From assembly GCA_041389725.1 (NCBI GenBank), contig JAWKRG010000004.1, positions 744,001 to 808,000 of the forward strand: DNA of 64,000 bases. The letters are read 5' to 3'. Source of the stretch: Polyangiaceae bacterium (GTDB lineage: Bacteria; Myxococcota_A; Polyangia; Polyangiales; Polyangiaceae). The notes below the pieces were generated by a model. The model was given only the letters and a program-made list of their open reading frames with translations, was not told where the DNA came from and ran no database searches. Every line of letters starts with the position of its first letter. Positions within the stretch are counted from its first letter, which is position 1. Positions 16,977 to 25,501 of the stretch are shown piece after piece. The position numbers and the translations under genes were made by a program.

Positions 16977-18539
16977 ATGTTTCGCGCCAAGAAGCGACAC
17001 GACCTACCCGATGCGCTGCGTGACCTGGGCGGAGCCAAGCCGGGGGTATTCGGCGATGCTGCCGAGCGTGCGGGGGTCCCCGAGGCGGAGGCCTACGGCG
17101 TCGCGACGTTCTATCACCTGCTGGCGCGTCCTGACGTGGAGTTGCGAGTGTGCACGGGCCTTTCGTGTCGCCTCGCCGGTGCCGACGCAGTGCTTCGCGA
17201 AGCGAGCGCGTTGGGCATTCGCAGCGAGGGGTGTTCTTGCTTGGCGGGGTGTGATGTCGCTCCGGCGGTGCTGCGGGGGCGGCGCGTGCTGCCGCGGGTC
17301 ACGGCCGAAGTACTGCGCGAGGCCGATGGCGTGGATGCTTTGCCGTCGACTGAATGGCGCGGCGCGATCGGACCGACGGGAACCCCTCCCGACCAGCTGG
17401 TCCTGAACTTGGAGGTCGATCCCGACTTCGCTGGAGCAGCCTTCGGACAGGCGCGAGCGTTCGGTGCCGAGGAGATACTCGCGCGGATCGAAGCTTCTGG
17501 ATTGCAGGGCCGCGGCGGTGCGGGCTTCCCCGCGCACATCAAGTGGAAGAGCGTCCGCGCCCAAGCGGAGCCGACGCGCTACGTGGTGCTGAACGCGGAC
17601 GAAGGAGAACCCGGTACCTTCAAGGATCGCGAGGTGCTGCTGCGTCGCCCCGACTTGGTGTTGGAGGGCCTAGCCATCGCGGCCCTGACCGTCGGCGCGA
17701 AGGACGTCTACCTCTACCTGCGTGGTGAGTTCGAGATCCCCTGGCAAGTCATCGACGCAGCCATTGCGCGCACCCAAGGAAGCTTCGGAGACATCGCCTT
17801 CCACATGCACGCTGGCAACGGGGCCTACATCTGCGGTGAGGAGACGGCGTTGCTCGAAGCGTTGGAGGGCAAGCGTGGCATGCCCAGGCTCAAACCGCCG
17901 TTCCCTACGGAACGAGGCCTGTGGGGCAAACCTACGCTGATCCACAACGTCGAGACGATCGCCTGCGTGCCTGCGATCCTGAGCAAGGGCGGCGAGTGGT
18001 TCAAAGCCTTGGGACGAACCGAGGCGGGCACCAAGCTCTATTGCGTGAGCGGCGACGTGGCCAGGCCTGGCACCTACGAGTTGCCCTTGGGCGTCACGCT
18101 GGACGAACTGGTTGCCGCAGCGGGGGGATACGTCGGCGAGCTTCGCGCCTTTTCGCCCGGCGGCGCGAGCTCGGGCTTTCTGCCAGCGAGTGAGCGTGGC
18201 CGGCCGCTCGACTTCCGTGCCCTAGCGGCGGTCGGGTCGATGCTCGGCTCCGCTGGCGTGGTCGTGCTCAACGACACTCGCGACCTGAAGGCTGCGGTCC
18301 TCGACCAGCTGCGCTTCTTCGAAGAAGAGAGCTGTGGGCAGTGCGCGCCCTGCCGCATCGGTACGCGCTACCTGGGCGCGCAACTCGCAAAACATTGCCA
18401 GGGTCAAAGCGTTGCGTTGCGCAACGCCGCGGAACTCGCCTGGGAGATGAACGAGGGCTCCATTTGTGGACTGGGACAGGCGGCGCCGCTACCTTTGACC
18501 AGCGCCATGAAGTACTTCCCCGAGGAGTTCGAGACGTGA
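16977..18539 (+). CDS. fdhB: NAD-dependent formate dehydrogenase, NADH/FMN subunit (NuoE-NuoF fusion)
   Basis: 520 residues from ATG 16977; the frame extends to 16788 but overlaps the divergent gene. Residues ~1-125 are a NuoE/FdsG-like thioredoxin-fold domain with the 2Fe-2S ligands C59, C64, C88 and C92. Residues ~140-390 are NuoF-like, with GRGGAGFP (NADH/FMN site), NADEGEPGTFKDR and ICGEETALLEALEG. An SLBB domain follows, then the 4Fe-4S motif SCGQCAPCRIGT with a distal Cys. It passes electrons between the catalytic subunit and NAD. It is coupled to the next gene by a GTGA overlap. The 61-bp gap to the divergent membrane gene must hold its promoter. Confidence 0.93.
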   Translation: MFRAKKRHDLPDALRDLGGAKPGVFGDAAERAGVPEAEAYGVATFYHLLARPDVELRVCTGLSCRLAGADAVLREASALGIRSEGCSCLAGCDVAPAVLRGRRVLPRVTAEVLREADGVDALPSTEWRGAIGPTGTPPDQLVLNLEVDPDFAGAAFGQARAFGAEEILARIEASGLQGRGGAGFPAHIKWKSVRAQAEPTRYVVLNADEGEPGTFKDREVLLRRPDLVLEGLAIAALTVGAKDVYLYLRGEFEIPWQVIDAAIARTQGSFGDIAFHMHAGNGAYICGEETALLEALEGKRGMPRLKPPFPTERGLWGKPTLIHNVETIACVPAILSKGGEWFKALGRTEAGTKLYCVSGDVARPGTYELPLGVTLDELVAAAGGYVGELRAFSPGGASSGFLPASERGRPLDFRALAAVGSMLGSAGVVVLNDTRDLKAAVLDQLRFFEEESCGQCAPCRIGTRYLGAQLAKHCQGQSVALRNAAELAWEMNEGSICGLGQAAPLPLTSAMKYFPEEFET

Positions 18540-21265
18540 CGGAGTTCCTCGACATCGACGGAGAGCAGGTCGCTTTCGAGCCGGGGGAGACCTTGCTGCA
18601 AGTCGCGGAGCGCGCGGGCAAGCGCATTCCCACCTTGTGCAATGATTCCCGCCTGAAGCCCGCGGGTGCGTGCCGGACGTGCTTGGTGGAGGTGGAAGGC
18701 TTCCGTCGTATGCCCCCCTCCTGCGCTACGCCCGCCGAAGCGGGGATGAAGGTCGTGACCGAAAGCCCTCGCATCGAGCGTCATCGGCGAGCCTTGCTGT
18801 CTTTGTACCTCACCGACCAGCCCACTACGACGCCGCCACGTCTGCAGCCCAACCAGCTGCTGGAAATGGCCGAGGAGCTGGGCGCGCAGCAAGACTGGGA
18901 TCGCATGCAATCCCTGCGGCAGGGACGAGAGGCAGATCGCAATCCCTACGTTCATTTCGAGCCCGATCTCTGCATCCTGTGTGCACGCTGCACGCGCTAC
19001 TGCGACGAAGTAGAGGCAGTCAACGCCATCACCTTGGCGCACCGCGGGGCTCACACGACCATCGCGACCGTGGAGCAAAAGTCGCTGATGGACACCAGCT
19101 GCGAGCTGTGCGGTGGGTGCATCGACGTGTGTCCAACCGGCGCGATGACCGAGAAGCTGCCGCTGACACGTCAGCTCCAGCCGAAAAAGCTCGAGGTCGT
19201 TCGCACGACCTGCAACTACTGTGGCGTCGGCTGTCAGTTGGATCTGAACGTGGATCGCGCTGGCAACGAGGGGCGCGGCAAGATCCTGCGCGTGACCAGT
19301 CCGGAAACCGGCGAGACCACAAACGACGGCAATCTCTGCGTGAAGGGCCGTTTCGCCTACGATTTCGTCGACCATGGGGACCGGCTCACCGTGCCCTTGG
19401 TGCGCGACGCAGGCGGAGCGTTGCGCGAGGCAAGCTGGGAAGAAGCGCTGCGTGTCGCTGCCGAAGGGCTGCAGCGTGTCAAGGCAGAGCACGGCGCGGA
19501 CGCCCTCGGTTTCGTCAGCTCTTCACGTTGCACGATGGAAGACAACTACCTGGTGCAGAAGTTGGCGCGTGCCGCCTTCGGTACGAACAACTGCCACCAG
19601 TGTGCGGCTACGTGACACGCGCCAACGGTGGCCGGGCTGGTCACCACGTTCGGGGCGGGCGCAATGACGAACTCCATCGGGGAGATCCGCGATGCGGACT
19701 TCTTGTTCGTGATCGGCAGCAACACCACCGAGGCGCACCCCATCATCGCCATGGAGATGAAGCGCGCCGTGCAGCGCGGTGCCACTCTCGTTGTCGCTGA
19801 CCCGCGGGCGATCTGGCTCAGTGGCGTTGCCGACAAGCATCTGCAACTGCGACCTGGCACGGACGTGTGGCTGCTCAACGCCATGGCCCAGGTCATCATC
19901 AGTGAAGGGCTGACGGATGCGAGCTTCATCGCGGAGCATACCGAGGGGTTCGACGCCGTGGCGGAAGCCGTGCGAGAGTACACGCCGGAACGCGCCGAGG
20001 CCGTGACCGGTGTGCCGGCGGAGGACATCCGCTGGGTGGCTCGTCGCTACGCACGCACCGATCGCGCCGGCATCTACTACACCCTCGGCATCACCGAGCA
20101 TTCCCACGGCACCGACAACGTGTACGCCCTGGCCAATCTGGTGTTGATGACCGGGCACCTCGGGAAGCCCTCCTCCGGCATGAACCCCCTGCGCGGGCAG
20201 AACAACGTGCAAGGTGCCAACGACGCCGGCGCCACTCCCATCTACTTCCCCGGCTACCAGCGAGTGGACGACCCAGACGTCATTGCCAAGTACGAGCAAT
20301 CCTGGGGCGTGAAGCTGAGCCCGGTGCCCGGCATGAACCTCAACGTGATGATGAAGGAGGTCGGCAAGCAGATCCGCGGCCTCTTCGTCATGGGTGAAGA
20401 CATCGTGCTCTCGGAGCCCAACGTCAGCCGCTTGGAAGAGGGGCTCAACGCCATCGATTTCTTGGTGCTGCAGGACGTCTTCCTCAACGAGACCGCGCGC
20501 TTTGCCGACGTGATCCTACCCGCCGCGGTGTTCGCCGAAAAAGACGGCACCTTCACCAACTCGGAGCGTCGCGTGCAACGGGTGCGCAAGGCCGTCGCAC
20601 CTCCCGGGCTGGCGCGACCGGATTGGGAGATCGTGCAGGACCTCGCCAACCTGGTGGGCGCAGGCTGGAACTTCCGCAGCGCTGCGGACGTCTACGCCGA
20701 GATGGTGCGCGACGCGCCCAGGTTCTCGGGCATCAGTCATGAACGCGTGGATCGTGAGGGTGGACTGCAGTGGCCCTGCCCCACACCGGACCATCCCGGC
20801 ACCAAGTTCCTCCACGAGGGCGGGGTTCTGCGCGGCAAAGGCAAGTTCGAAGCGGTGCAGTACCGGCCCAGCGCGGAGCTGCCCGATCAGGAGTACACAC
20901 TGGTGCTCTCCACGGGGCGGACGCTGTACCACTACAACGCGGCGACCCAGACGCGTCGGGAGTCAGGCTTGGCGGCGAAACAGCCGCGCATGTTCGTGCA
21001 GATCCATCCCAGTGATGCTCGGTCGCGTGGCATCGCCCAGGGCGAGCGCGTGCAGGTGTACACGAGGCGCGGCAGCATCGTCGCCGAGGCGGAGGTCACG
21101 CGAGAGGTGCGCCCCGGATGCATCTGGGCGCCCCTTCATTTCGCCGAAGCGCGAGCCAACTTGCTGACCAACGACGCCGGGGATGCCGTGACGCAGACTG
21201 CGGAGTACAAGGTGTGCGCGGCGGAGGTTCGCAAGCTGGAGAGCAGCGCGCTGAGCGCGGAGTAG
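18536..21265 (+). CDS. fdhA: Selenocysteine formate dehydrogenase catalytic subunit, in-frame UGA read through
   Basis: 909 residues if TGA 19613-19615 is read as selenocysteine (Sec360). Both sides of the TGA are in one frame, and the context CAAT-U-HAPTVAGL aligns with the CARV-U-HGPSVAGL active site of E. coli FdhF. Domains: N-terminal 2Fe-2S ferredoxin (C35, C46, C49, C63); two 4Fe-4S motifs (CILCARCTRYC, CELCGGCIDVC); the 4Fe-4S of the molybdopterin domain (CNYCGVGC, NLCVKGRF); Mo/W-bis-MGD domains; and a C-terminal dinucleotide-binding domain. The His-Cys3 cluster motif usual in FdsA/NuoG-type N-termini is not seen. It oxidises formate to CO2, or the reverse. The GTG start overlaps the upstream stop. 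SelABCD are not in the window. Confidence 0.93.
19613..19615 (+). other. UGA codon for selenocysteine (Sec360)
   Basis: TGA lies in the same frame as the whole upstream and downstream formate dehydrogenase sequence, exactly at the Mo/W-ligand position (Sec in FdhF-type enzymes, Cys in others), and is followed by the conserved His. No other stop or frame change occurs in 910 codons. Confidence 0.92.
19616..19650 (+). promoter_or_regulatory. Bacterial SECIS-like hairpin
   Basis: Directly after the UGA, GGTGGCC (19627-19633) pairs with GGTCACC (19639-19645) over seven positions (one G-U) around a five-base loop GGGCT (19634-19638). AACG (19624-19627) can extend the stem with CGTT (19647-19650). 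The loop begins 18 nt after the UGA, the same distance as the GGUCU loop of E. coli fdhF. This is the expected SelB-binding element, predicted by eye. Confidence 0.75.
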
Positions 21266-21460
21266 CGTGCTTCCCGGTTCGACTCGATCTCTCCGGGCGG
21301 ATTCTCCGGTCGAGAATGCTCGACACGGGTCTAGGGCATGTCAGAGCGTCCGGGATTGATGCCCACTCGCGGCTAGATCTGGCAGAAAACGCCGGGATTT
21401 GCCGGCATCGTCCACATTTCATAGAAACCGCCCTCGGAACCCTGCCGTACGCTTCGAGCC

Positions 21461-23485
21461 ATGGCTGCTTCCACCCGAGATCCGCTCAACCTCGCGGGAA
21501 CGGTGCTGGCGCAGAAGTACGAGGTGCAGGAAGCCATCGCCGAGGGCGGGTTCTCGATCGTCTACCGCGCCTATCATCGAATTTGGAAGAAGCCGACGGC
21601 CATCAAGGTCTTCAACGCGTTGGCTTTGCCGCCGGGCGAACTGAGAGCCGCGCTGCAGGAGGCGTTTCTAAAGGAGGGCGCGCTGCTGGCGGAGCTTTCG
21701 AGCATGTCCACCAGCATCGTGCAGGCATGGGATGTGGGCACCTACACTGCCGAGGACGGCAGTTGGTTCCCCTACCTGGTGCTGGAATGGCTGGAGGGTA
21801 AGCCCCTCGACCTGGCGCTGGATGATGCGCGTGCCGAAGGTCGCGGTCGATTGACTCTCGAACAGGTGATGCAGTTGTTGGAGCCCGTCGCGCGCGCGCT
21901 GGGACTCGCCCACGCTCGCGGAATTGCCCATCGTGATCTCAAGCCCGAAAACTTGTTCGTTCTCGGGAATCCGCATTCCCTGGGAGCAAGCCTCAAGCTA
22001 CTCGACTTCGGTGTGGCCAAGGTCATGGACGACAAGATGGTGCGCGCGGCGCTGGCCAAGACCGGCGGATCGGTCAAGACCTTCACGCCCGAGTACGGCG
22101 CGCCGGAGCAGTTCTCGCGGTCGCGCGGTGCGACGGGTCCCTGGACCGACGTGTATCAGCTCGCGCTGGTGATGGTCGAGATGCTCAGCGGTGCGCGACC
22201 CCTCGGGGGTGCGTCGATCGCAGAGCTGTCCGCTGCATCCACGGATCCAACGCATCGGCCGACGCCCCGCAACCGTGGCGTGATGGTGTCAGACGCTGTC
22301 GAGGGAGTGTTCCTGCGCGCCTTGGCCGTGGCACCGGCGGATCGTCCGGCAACGGCAACGGCTTTCTGGGAAGGGCTTCGCGAGGCGACGGGCCACCTGG
22401 CCCAGACGCATCATTTCTCCGCGCCGCCGGGCAGCGCCGCCGCGGTTTCGAGCCCGCAGAACTCGACGCCCACCCGTCCGGGCACCAGCGAAGTGCCTCA
22501 CGTGAAGGACGCGCCAACCGGGTCGCGCCGCTTTCTGTCCCTCGCCGTGTGGACGCTGGGGTTGGTGCTTGGGCTGTCCGCACTCTCGGTCGGAACCCTG
22601 TGGCTCTGGGCCAAGCGCACCACCCCCGAGCTTTCGAGCGTTGGCGCCGCCCCAGCCGACCTCGGCGCGCTTTCGGCGCGCTACCGTTGCCCCGCGGGAA
22701 TGACGCGCATCGACAAAGGCCAGTTCTTCATGGGGTCCGACTTGGAAGCGGCGACCCCGGACGAGAAGCCTGCCTTCGCCGTCAGTCTCGACGCCTACTG
22801 CATCGACGACACGGAGGTGACGGTGCAGGCGTATCTCGAATGCTCTCGCGCGGGACGCTGCAAGCGGCCCGGTACGTCGGTGCGGTGGCCCAACATCACC
22901 GAGGAACAAAAGCGGATCTACGCTACGGCCTGCAACGCGGACGATCCCACTCGCGGGAATCATCCCATCAATTGCGTCGACTACTTCATGGCGGAGCGCT
23001 TCTGCGAGGTGCGTGGTGCTCGACTGCCGACCGAGGCCGAGTGGGAGTATGCAACACGGGGCCCCGACGGTCGCATCTACCCTTGGGGCGACGAGGATCC
23101 CACGCCACAGCACTTGAACGCCTGTGGCAGCGAATGCGTGGCGTGGGGGAAAGAGCGTGGGGAAACGTTGTATCCTCTGTACGACGCGGACGACGGCTTT
23201 CCCACGACGGCTCCCGTTGGGTCCTTCCCCAAAGGCAGCTCGCGCTTCGGCCCCAAGGACGTGGTCGGCAACGTTTGGGAGTGGGTTGCCGATTGGCACG
23301 GCCCCTACAGCCGCGGCGAAAAGAAGAACCCGAAGGGGCCGCAGCAAGGGGACCGCAAGGTGATCCGTGGCGGTGCGTTCAACGGCAGCCAGGCCAGCTG
23401 GCTACGCCCGAGCTTCCGCTACGCGCAAGAACCGAGCGCGCTTTCCCACGGCATCGGCTTCCGCTGCGCGAAGTCCCTCGACTAG
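21461..23485 (+). CDS. Ser/Thr protein kinase with transmembrane segment and extracytoplasmic FGE-like domain
   Basis: 674 residues. An active-looking Hanks kinase fills ~18-310: glycine loop EGGFSIVYRA, Lys49 in AIKVF, HRDLKPEN, and DFGVAK. One hydrophobic segment (LSLAVWTLGLVLGLSALSVG) follows near residue 355. Residues ~405-672 are a sulfatase-modifying-factor (FGE/SUMF1) fold: GQFFMGSD, DDTEVTVQAYLEC, RLPTEAEWEYATRG, GNVWEWVADW and KVIRGGAFNGS. The two active-site cysteines of true FGE, which normally lie just after the RGGS/RGGA motif, are absent (NGSQASW), so this domain probably senses or binds rather than generates formylglycine. A receptor-type kinase is inferred. Confidence 0.9.
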   Translation: MAASTRDPLNLAGTVLAQKYEVQEAIAEGGFSIVYRAYHRIWKKPTAIKVFNALALPPGELRAALQEAFLKEGALLAELSSMSTSIVQAWDVGTYTAEDGSWFPYLVLEWLEGKPLDLALDDARAEGRGRLTLEQVMQLLEPVARALGLAHARGIAHRDLKPENLFVLGNPHSLGASLKLLDFGVAKVMDDKMVRAALAKTGGSVKTFTPEYGAPEQFSRSRGATGPWTDVYQLALVMVEMLSGARPLGGASIAELSAASTDPTHRPTPRNRGVMVSDAVEGVFLRALAVAPADRPATATAFWEGLREATGHLAQTHHFSAPPGSAAAVSSPQNSTPTRPGTSEVPHVKDAPTGSRRFLSLAVWTLGLVLGLSALSVGTLWLWAKRTTPELSSVGAAPADLGALSARYRCPAGMTRIDKGQFFMGSDLEAATPDEKPAFAVSLDAYCIDDTEVTVQAYLECSRAGRCKRPGTSVRWPNITEEQKRIYATACNADDPTRGNHPINCVDYFMAERFCEVRGARLPTEAEWEYATRGPDGRIYPWGDEDPTPQHLNACGSECVAWGKERGETLYPLYDADDGFPTTAPVGSFPKGSSRFGPKDVVGNVWEWVADWHGPYSRGEKKNPKGPQQGDRKVIRGGAFNGSQASWLRPSFRYAQEPSALSHGIGFRCAKSLD

Positions 23486-23508
23486 CGTCCCAGCGCTCGA
23501 GCGCGTCG

Positions 23509-24888
23509 CTACTCGTCGGAGGACGCGAGCTGTTGCTCGATGGCTTCGAGATGCGCGTTGACCTGGGGATCCTTGGCGCGCAATTGCTCGACGCGACGCA
23601 CCGCGCTCATCACCGTCGTGTGGTCACGGTTGCCAAAGGCGCGTCCCAGCTCGGGGAAGCTGCACTTCAGGCGCTGCCGGCAGAGGTACATCGCCACTTG
23701 GCGCGCAAACGCCACGGATTTGTGCCGATCTTTGCTGAGTAGCTCGGCGTTGGACAGGCGGAAATGTCCGCACACGACCCGCTGAATGTCTTCTACGCTC
23801 ATGCGGTCGGGGCGGGCAGGGGCCACGCGCATCAGCTCTTCCATCGCGAAGGTTTCGTCGATGGAGCGCCCGGTGAGGGAACTCTTCGCCGCGAGGCGAA
23901 TCAATGCGCCTTCCAGCTCGCGCACGTTGCTCTTCACGGCCTGGGCAAGCAGCACGGCGACTTCGTCGCTCAGGGGAATCGACTCGATGTTTGCCTTCTT
24001 GCGCACGATGGCGACTCGCGTCTCCAGCTGAGGCACTTGAATGTCCGCCACCAGGCCCGAGGTAAAGCGGGACACCAGCCGTTCTGGCATGCGGGCCAGC
24101 TGTTGCGGGTACTTGTCGCTGGTCACCACGATCGGCTTGTCTGCGTCACGCAGCGCATTGAAGGTGTGGAAGAACTCTTCTTGGGTCTGCTCGCGTCCTG
24201 CCAAGAACTGGATGTCGTCGAGCAGGAAGAGGTCGCACTGCTGCCGATAGCGAGCGCGGAACTCGTCCATCTTGTGGTGTTGCAGCGCCTCGATGAACTC
24301 GTTGGTGAAGTGCTCTGCCGAGACGTAGATGACACGCGCTTCGGGCCGCTCCTCCAACAAGCGATGCGCAATGGCATGCATCAGGTGGGTCTTGCCCAGG
24401 CCGGTGCCGCCCGCGATGAAAAGCGGGTTGTAACGGGGGCCGCCCCCGCCCGCCGAGGCCAGAGCGGCGGCGTAGGCCAGCTCGTTCGAAGGCCCCACCA
24501 CGAAGTTGCTGAAGGTGTGCTTCGGGTTGAGGAAGGTCGTCAGACGCGCCCGAGACGACGGGGGCCCGGCCAGGCTACGCGTCTCCTGGGGTGGGGGAGG
24601 ACTCGATGGGCGGGGCTGGCGCGAGCTCGGCGGTTCGCACAGCGGGCTCTGCAACTTGGGGGAGATCTCCCACTTCACACTGACGGGTTCGCCGAGGCCG
24701 TGTTCCAGATTCGCAACCAGATCGGGCAGGAAATGCGTCTTGACCCAGTCCCGCACGAACTCGTCTCTCGCTACGAGGGTGAGGATGCCGTTCTCGATGC
24801 CACCAAGCTGGACGCTCGAGAACCACTGCTCAAATGACGCCGGGGACCGCCCCCGGGTCTGGTCCATTGCCCGTTGCCACACTTCCAT
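23509..24888 (-). CDS. dnaA: Chromosomal replication initiator DnaA
   Basis: 459 residues from ATG 24888, which gives MEVWQRAMDQ at domain I and has AGGGGA 11 nt upstream; ATG 24909 and GTG 24954 are possible longer starts. Domain I is followed by a Pro/Ser-rich linker (domain II), then the AAA+ domain III with Walker A GGTGLGKTH, Walker B LFLLDDIQF and the FTSGLVADIQ region. Domain IV carries the DNA-binding signature FGNRDHTTVMSAVRRV. It binds DnaA boxes and opens oriC. A perfect DnaA box lies upstream (24973-24981), compatible with autoregulation. dnaN and recF are not adjacent. It is convergent with the kinase gene. Confidence 0.97.
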   Translation of the reverse strand: MEVWQRAMDQTRGRSPASFEQWFSSVQLGGIENGILTLVARDEFVRDWVKTHFLPDLVANLEHGLGEPVSVKWEISPKLQSPLCEPPSSRQPRPSSPPPPQETRSLAGPPSSRARLTTFLNPKHTFSNFVVGPSNELAYAAALASAGGGGPRYNPLFIAGGTGLGKTHLMHAIAHRLLEERPEARVIYVSAEHFTNEFIEALQHHKMDEFRARYRQQCDLFLLDDIQFLAGREQTQEEFFHTFNALRDADKPIVVTSDKYPQQLARMPERLVSRFTSGLVADIQVPQLETRVAIVRKKANIESIPLSDEVAVLLAQAVKSNVRELEGALIRLAAKSSLTGRSIDETFAMEELMRVAPARPDRMSVEDIQRVVCGHFRLSNAELLSKDRHKSVAFARQVAMYLCRQRLKCSFPELGRAFGNRDHTTVMSAVRRVEQLRAKDPQVNAHLEAIEQQLASSDE

Positions 24889-25501
24889 AGCTGTCGAGTT
24901 CCCCTGCATTGTCCTGGACGAGTCGTGGGCGCCTTCAGAGTTTGGAAAAATCACGAATAATGATCCCCCAAGTTATCCACAGGCCTGTGGACACTCCCCC
25001 AAAGGCATACTGGCCGGACGGGGAAGGCCCGACCGACCTTGGGGCCGGGGCCCCGATGCGGACCCTCGTGGGCAGAGGGTCGATTGCGCTTGGGAGGGTC
25101 GGTCGCGGGAACAGTGTCCCACGGCCGATGTCGCCAGATGTGCTTCACACCGAAGCGACAGTCCGGGCAGCTAGCACCGCTTCGGAGCAAGTTTCAACCG
25201 GCGTTTTTTTTCGACTCCAAACCGGCATCAAAAACGCTGGGTCAAGACAAAACTTGGCGGCGTCGGATTGCGTTTGCTGGCTCATGCGTTTGCTACGACT
25301 CCGTAACCCCAAGGACACATTGGATTATCCGAACTCGCCGCGATGTTTCGCATTTCAGCCAGCGTCAACTGTGCCTGTTTGAGAAGTCAAGAGGGCACGC
25401 GCGATTTCGCCAGGGGCCGATCATTGCTCTCACGTCGTTTTGTTGCCCACTTCAACCGGTGTTCGCTAGCACTGCCCCGAGTGTCAAAGCGACCCATCGA
25501 G
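24889..25501. other. dnaA upstream region, candidate replication origin
   Basis: About 610 bp without a credible gene between dnaA (leftward) and a beta-barrel gene (rightward). It holds a perfect DnaA box TTATCCACA (24973-24981) inside a 16-bp palindrome, a TTATCCGAA near-match (25324-25332), an A/T-rich patch at about 24940-24963, an 8-T run (25204-25211), and an inverted repeat whose arms are GCGTTTTT (25201-25208) and AAAAACGC (25230-25237). One perfect box is thin evidence for an origin, so this may only be the dnaA control region. Confidence 0.45.
24973..24991. promoter_or_regulatory. Head-to-head DnaA boxes within a palindrome
   Basis: TTATCCACA (24973-24981) is the consensus DnaA box. 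The palindrome TCCACAGGCCTGTGGA (24976-24991) places a second, 7/9 box on the other strand. It sits 85 bp upstream of the chosen dnaA start. Confidence 0.7.

Noticed and set aside
19613..19628. Frameshift or nonsense mutation making the formate dehydrogenase gene a pseudogene
   Set aside because: The frame is the same on both sides, the stop is UGA at the known Sec position, the next residue is the conserved His, and a SECIS-like hairpin follows.
22690..23485. Active formylglycine-generating enzyme
   Set aside because: The fold is present but the two catalytic cysteines are missing, so only an FGE-like domain is claimed.
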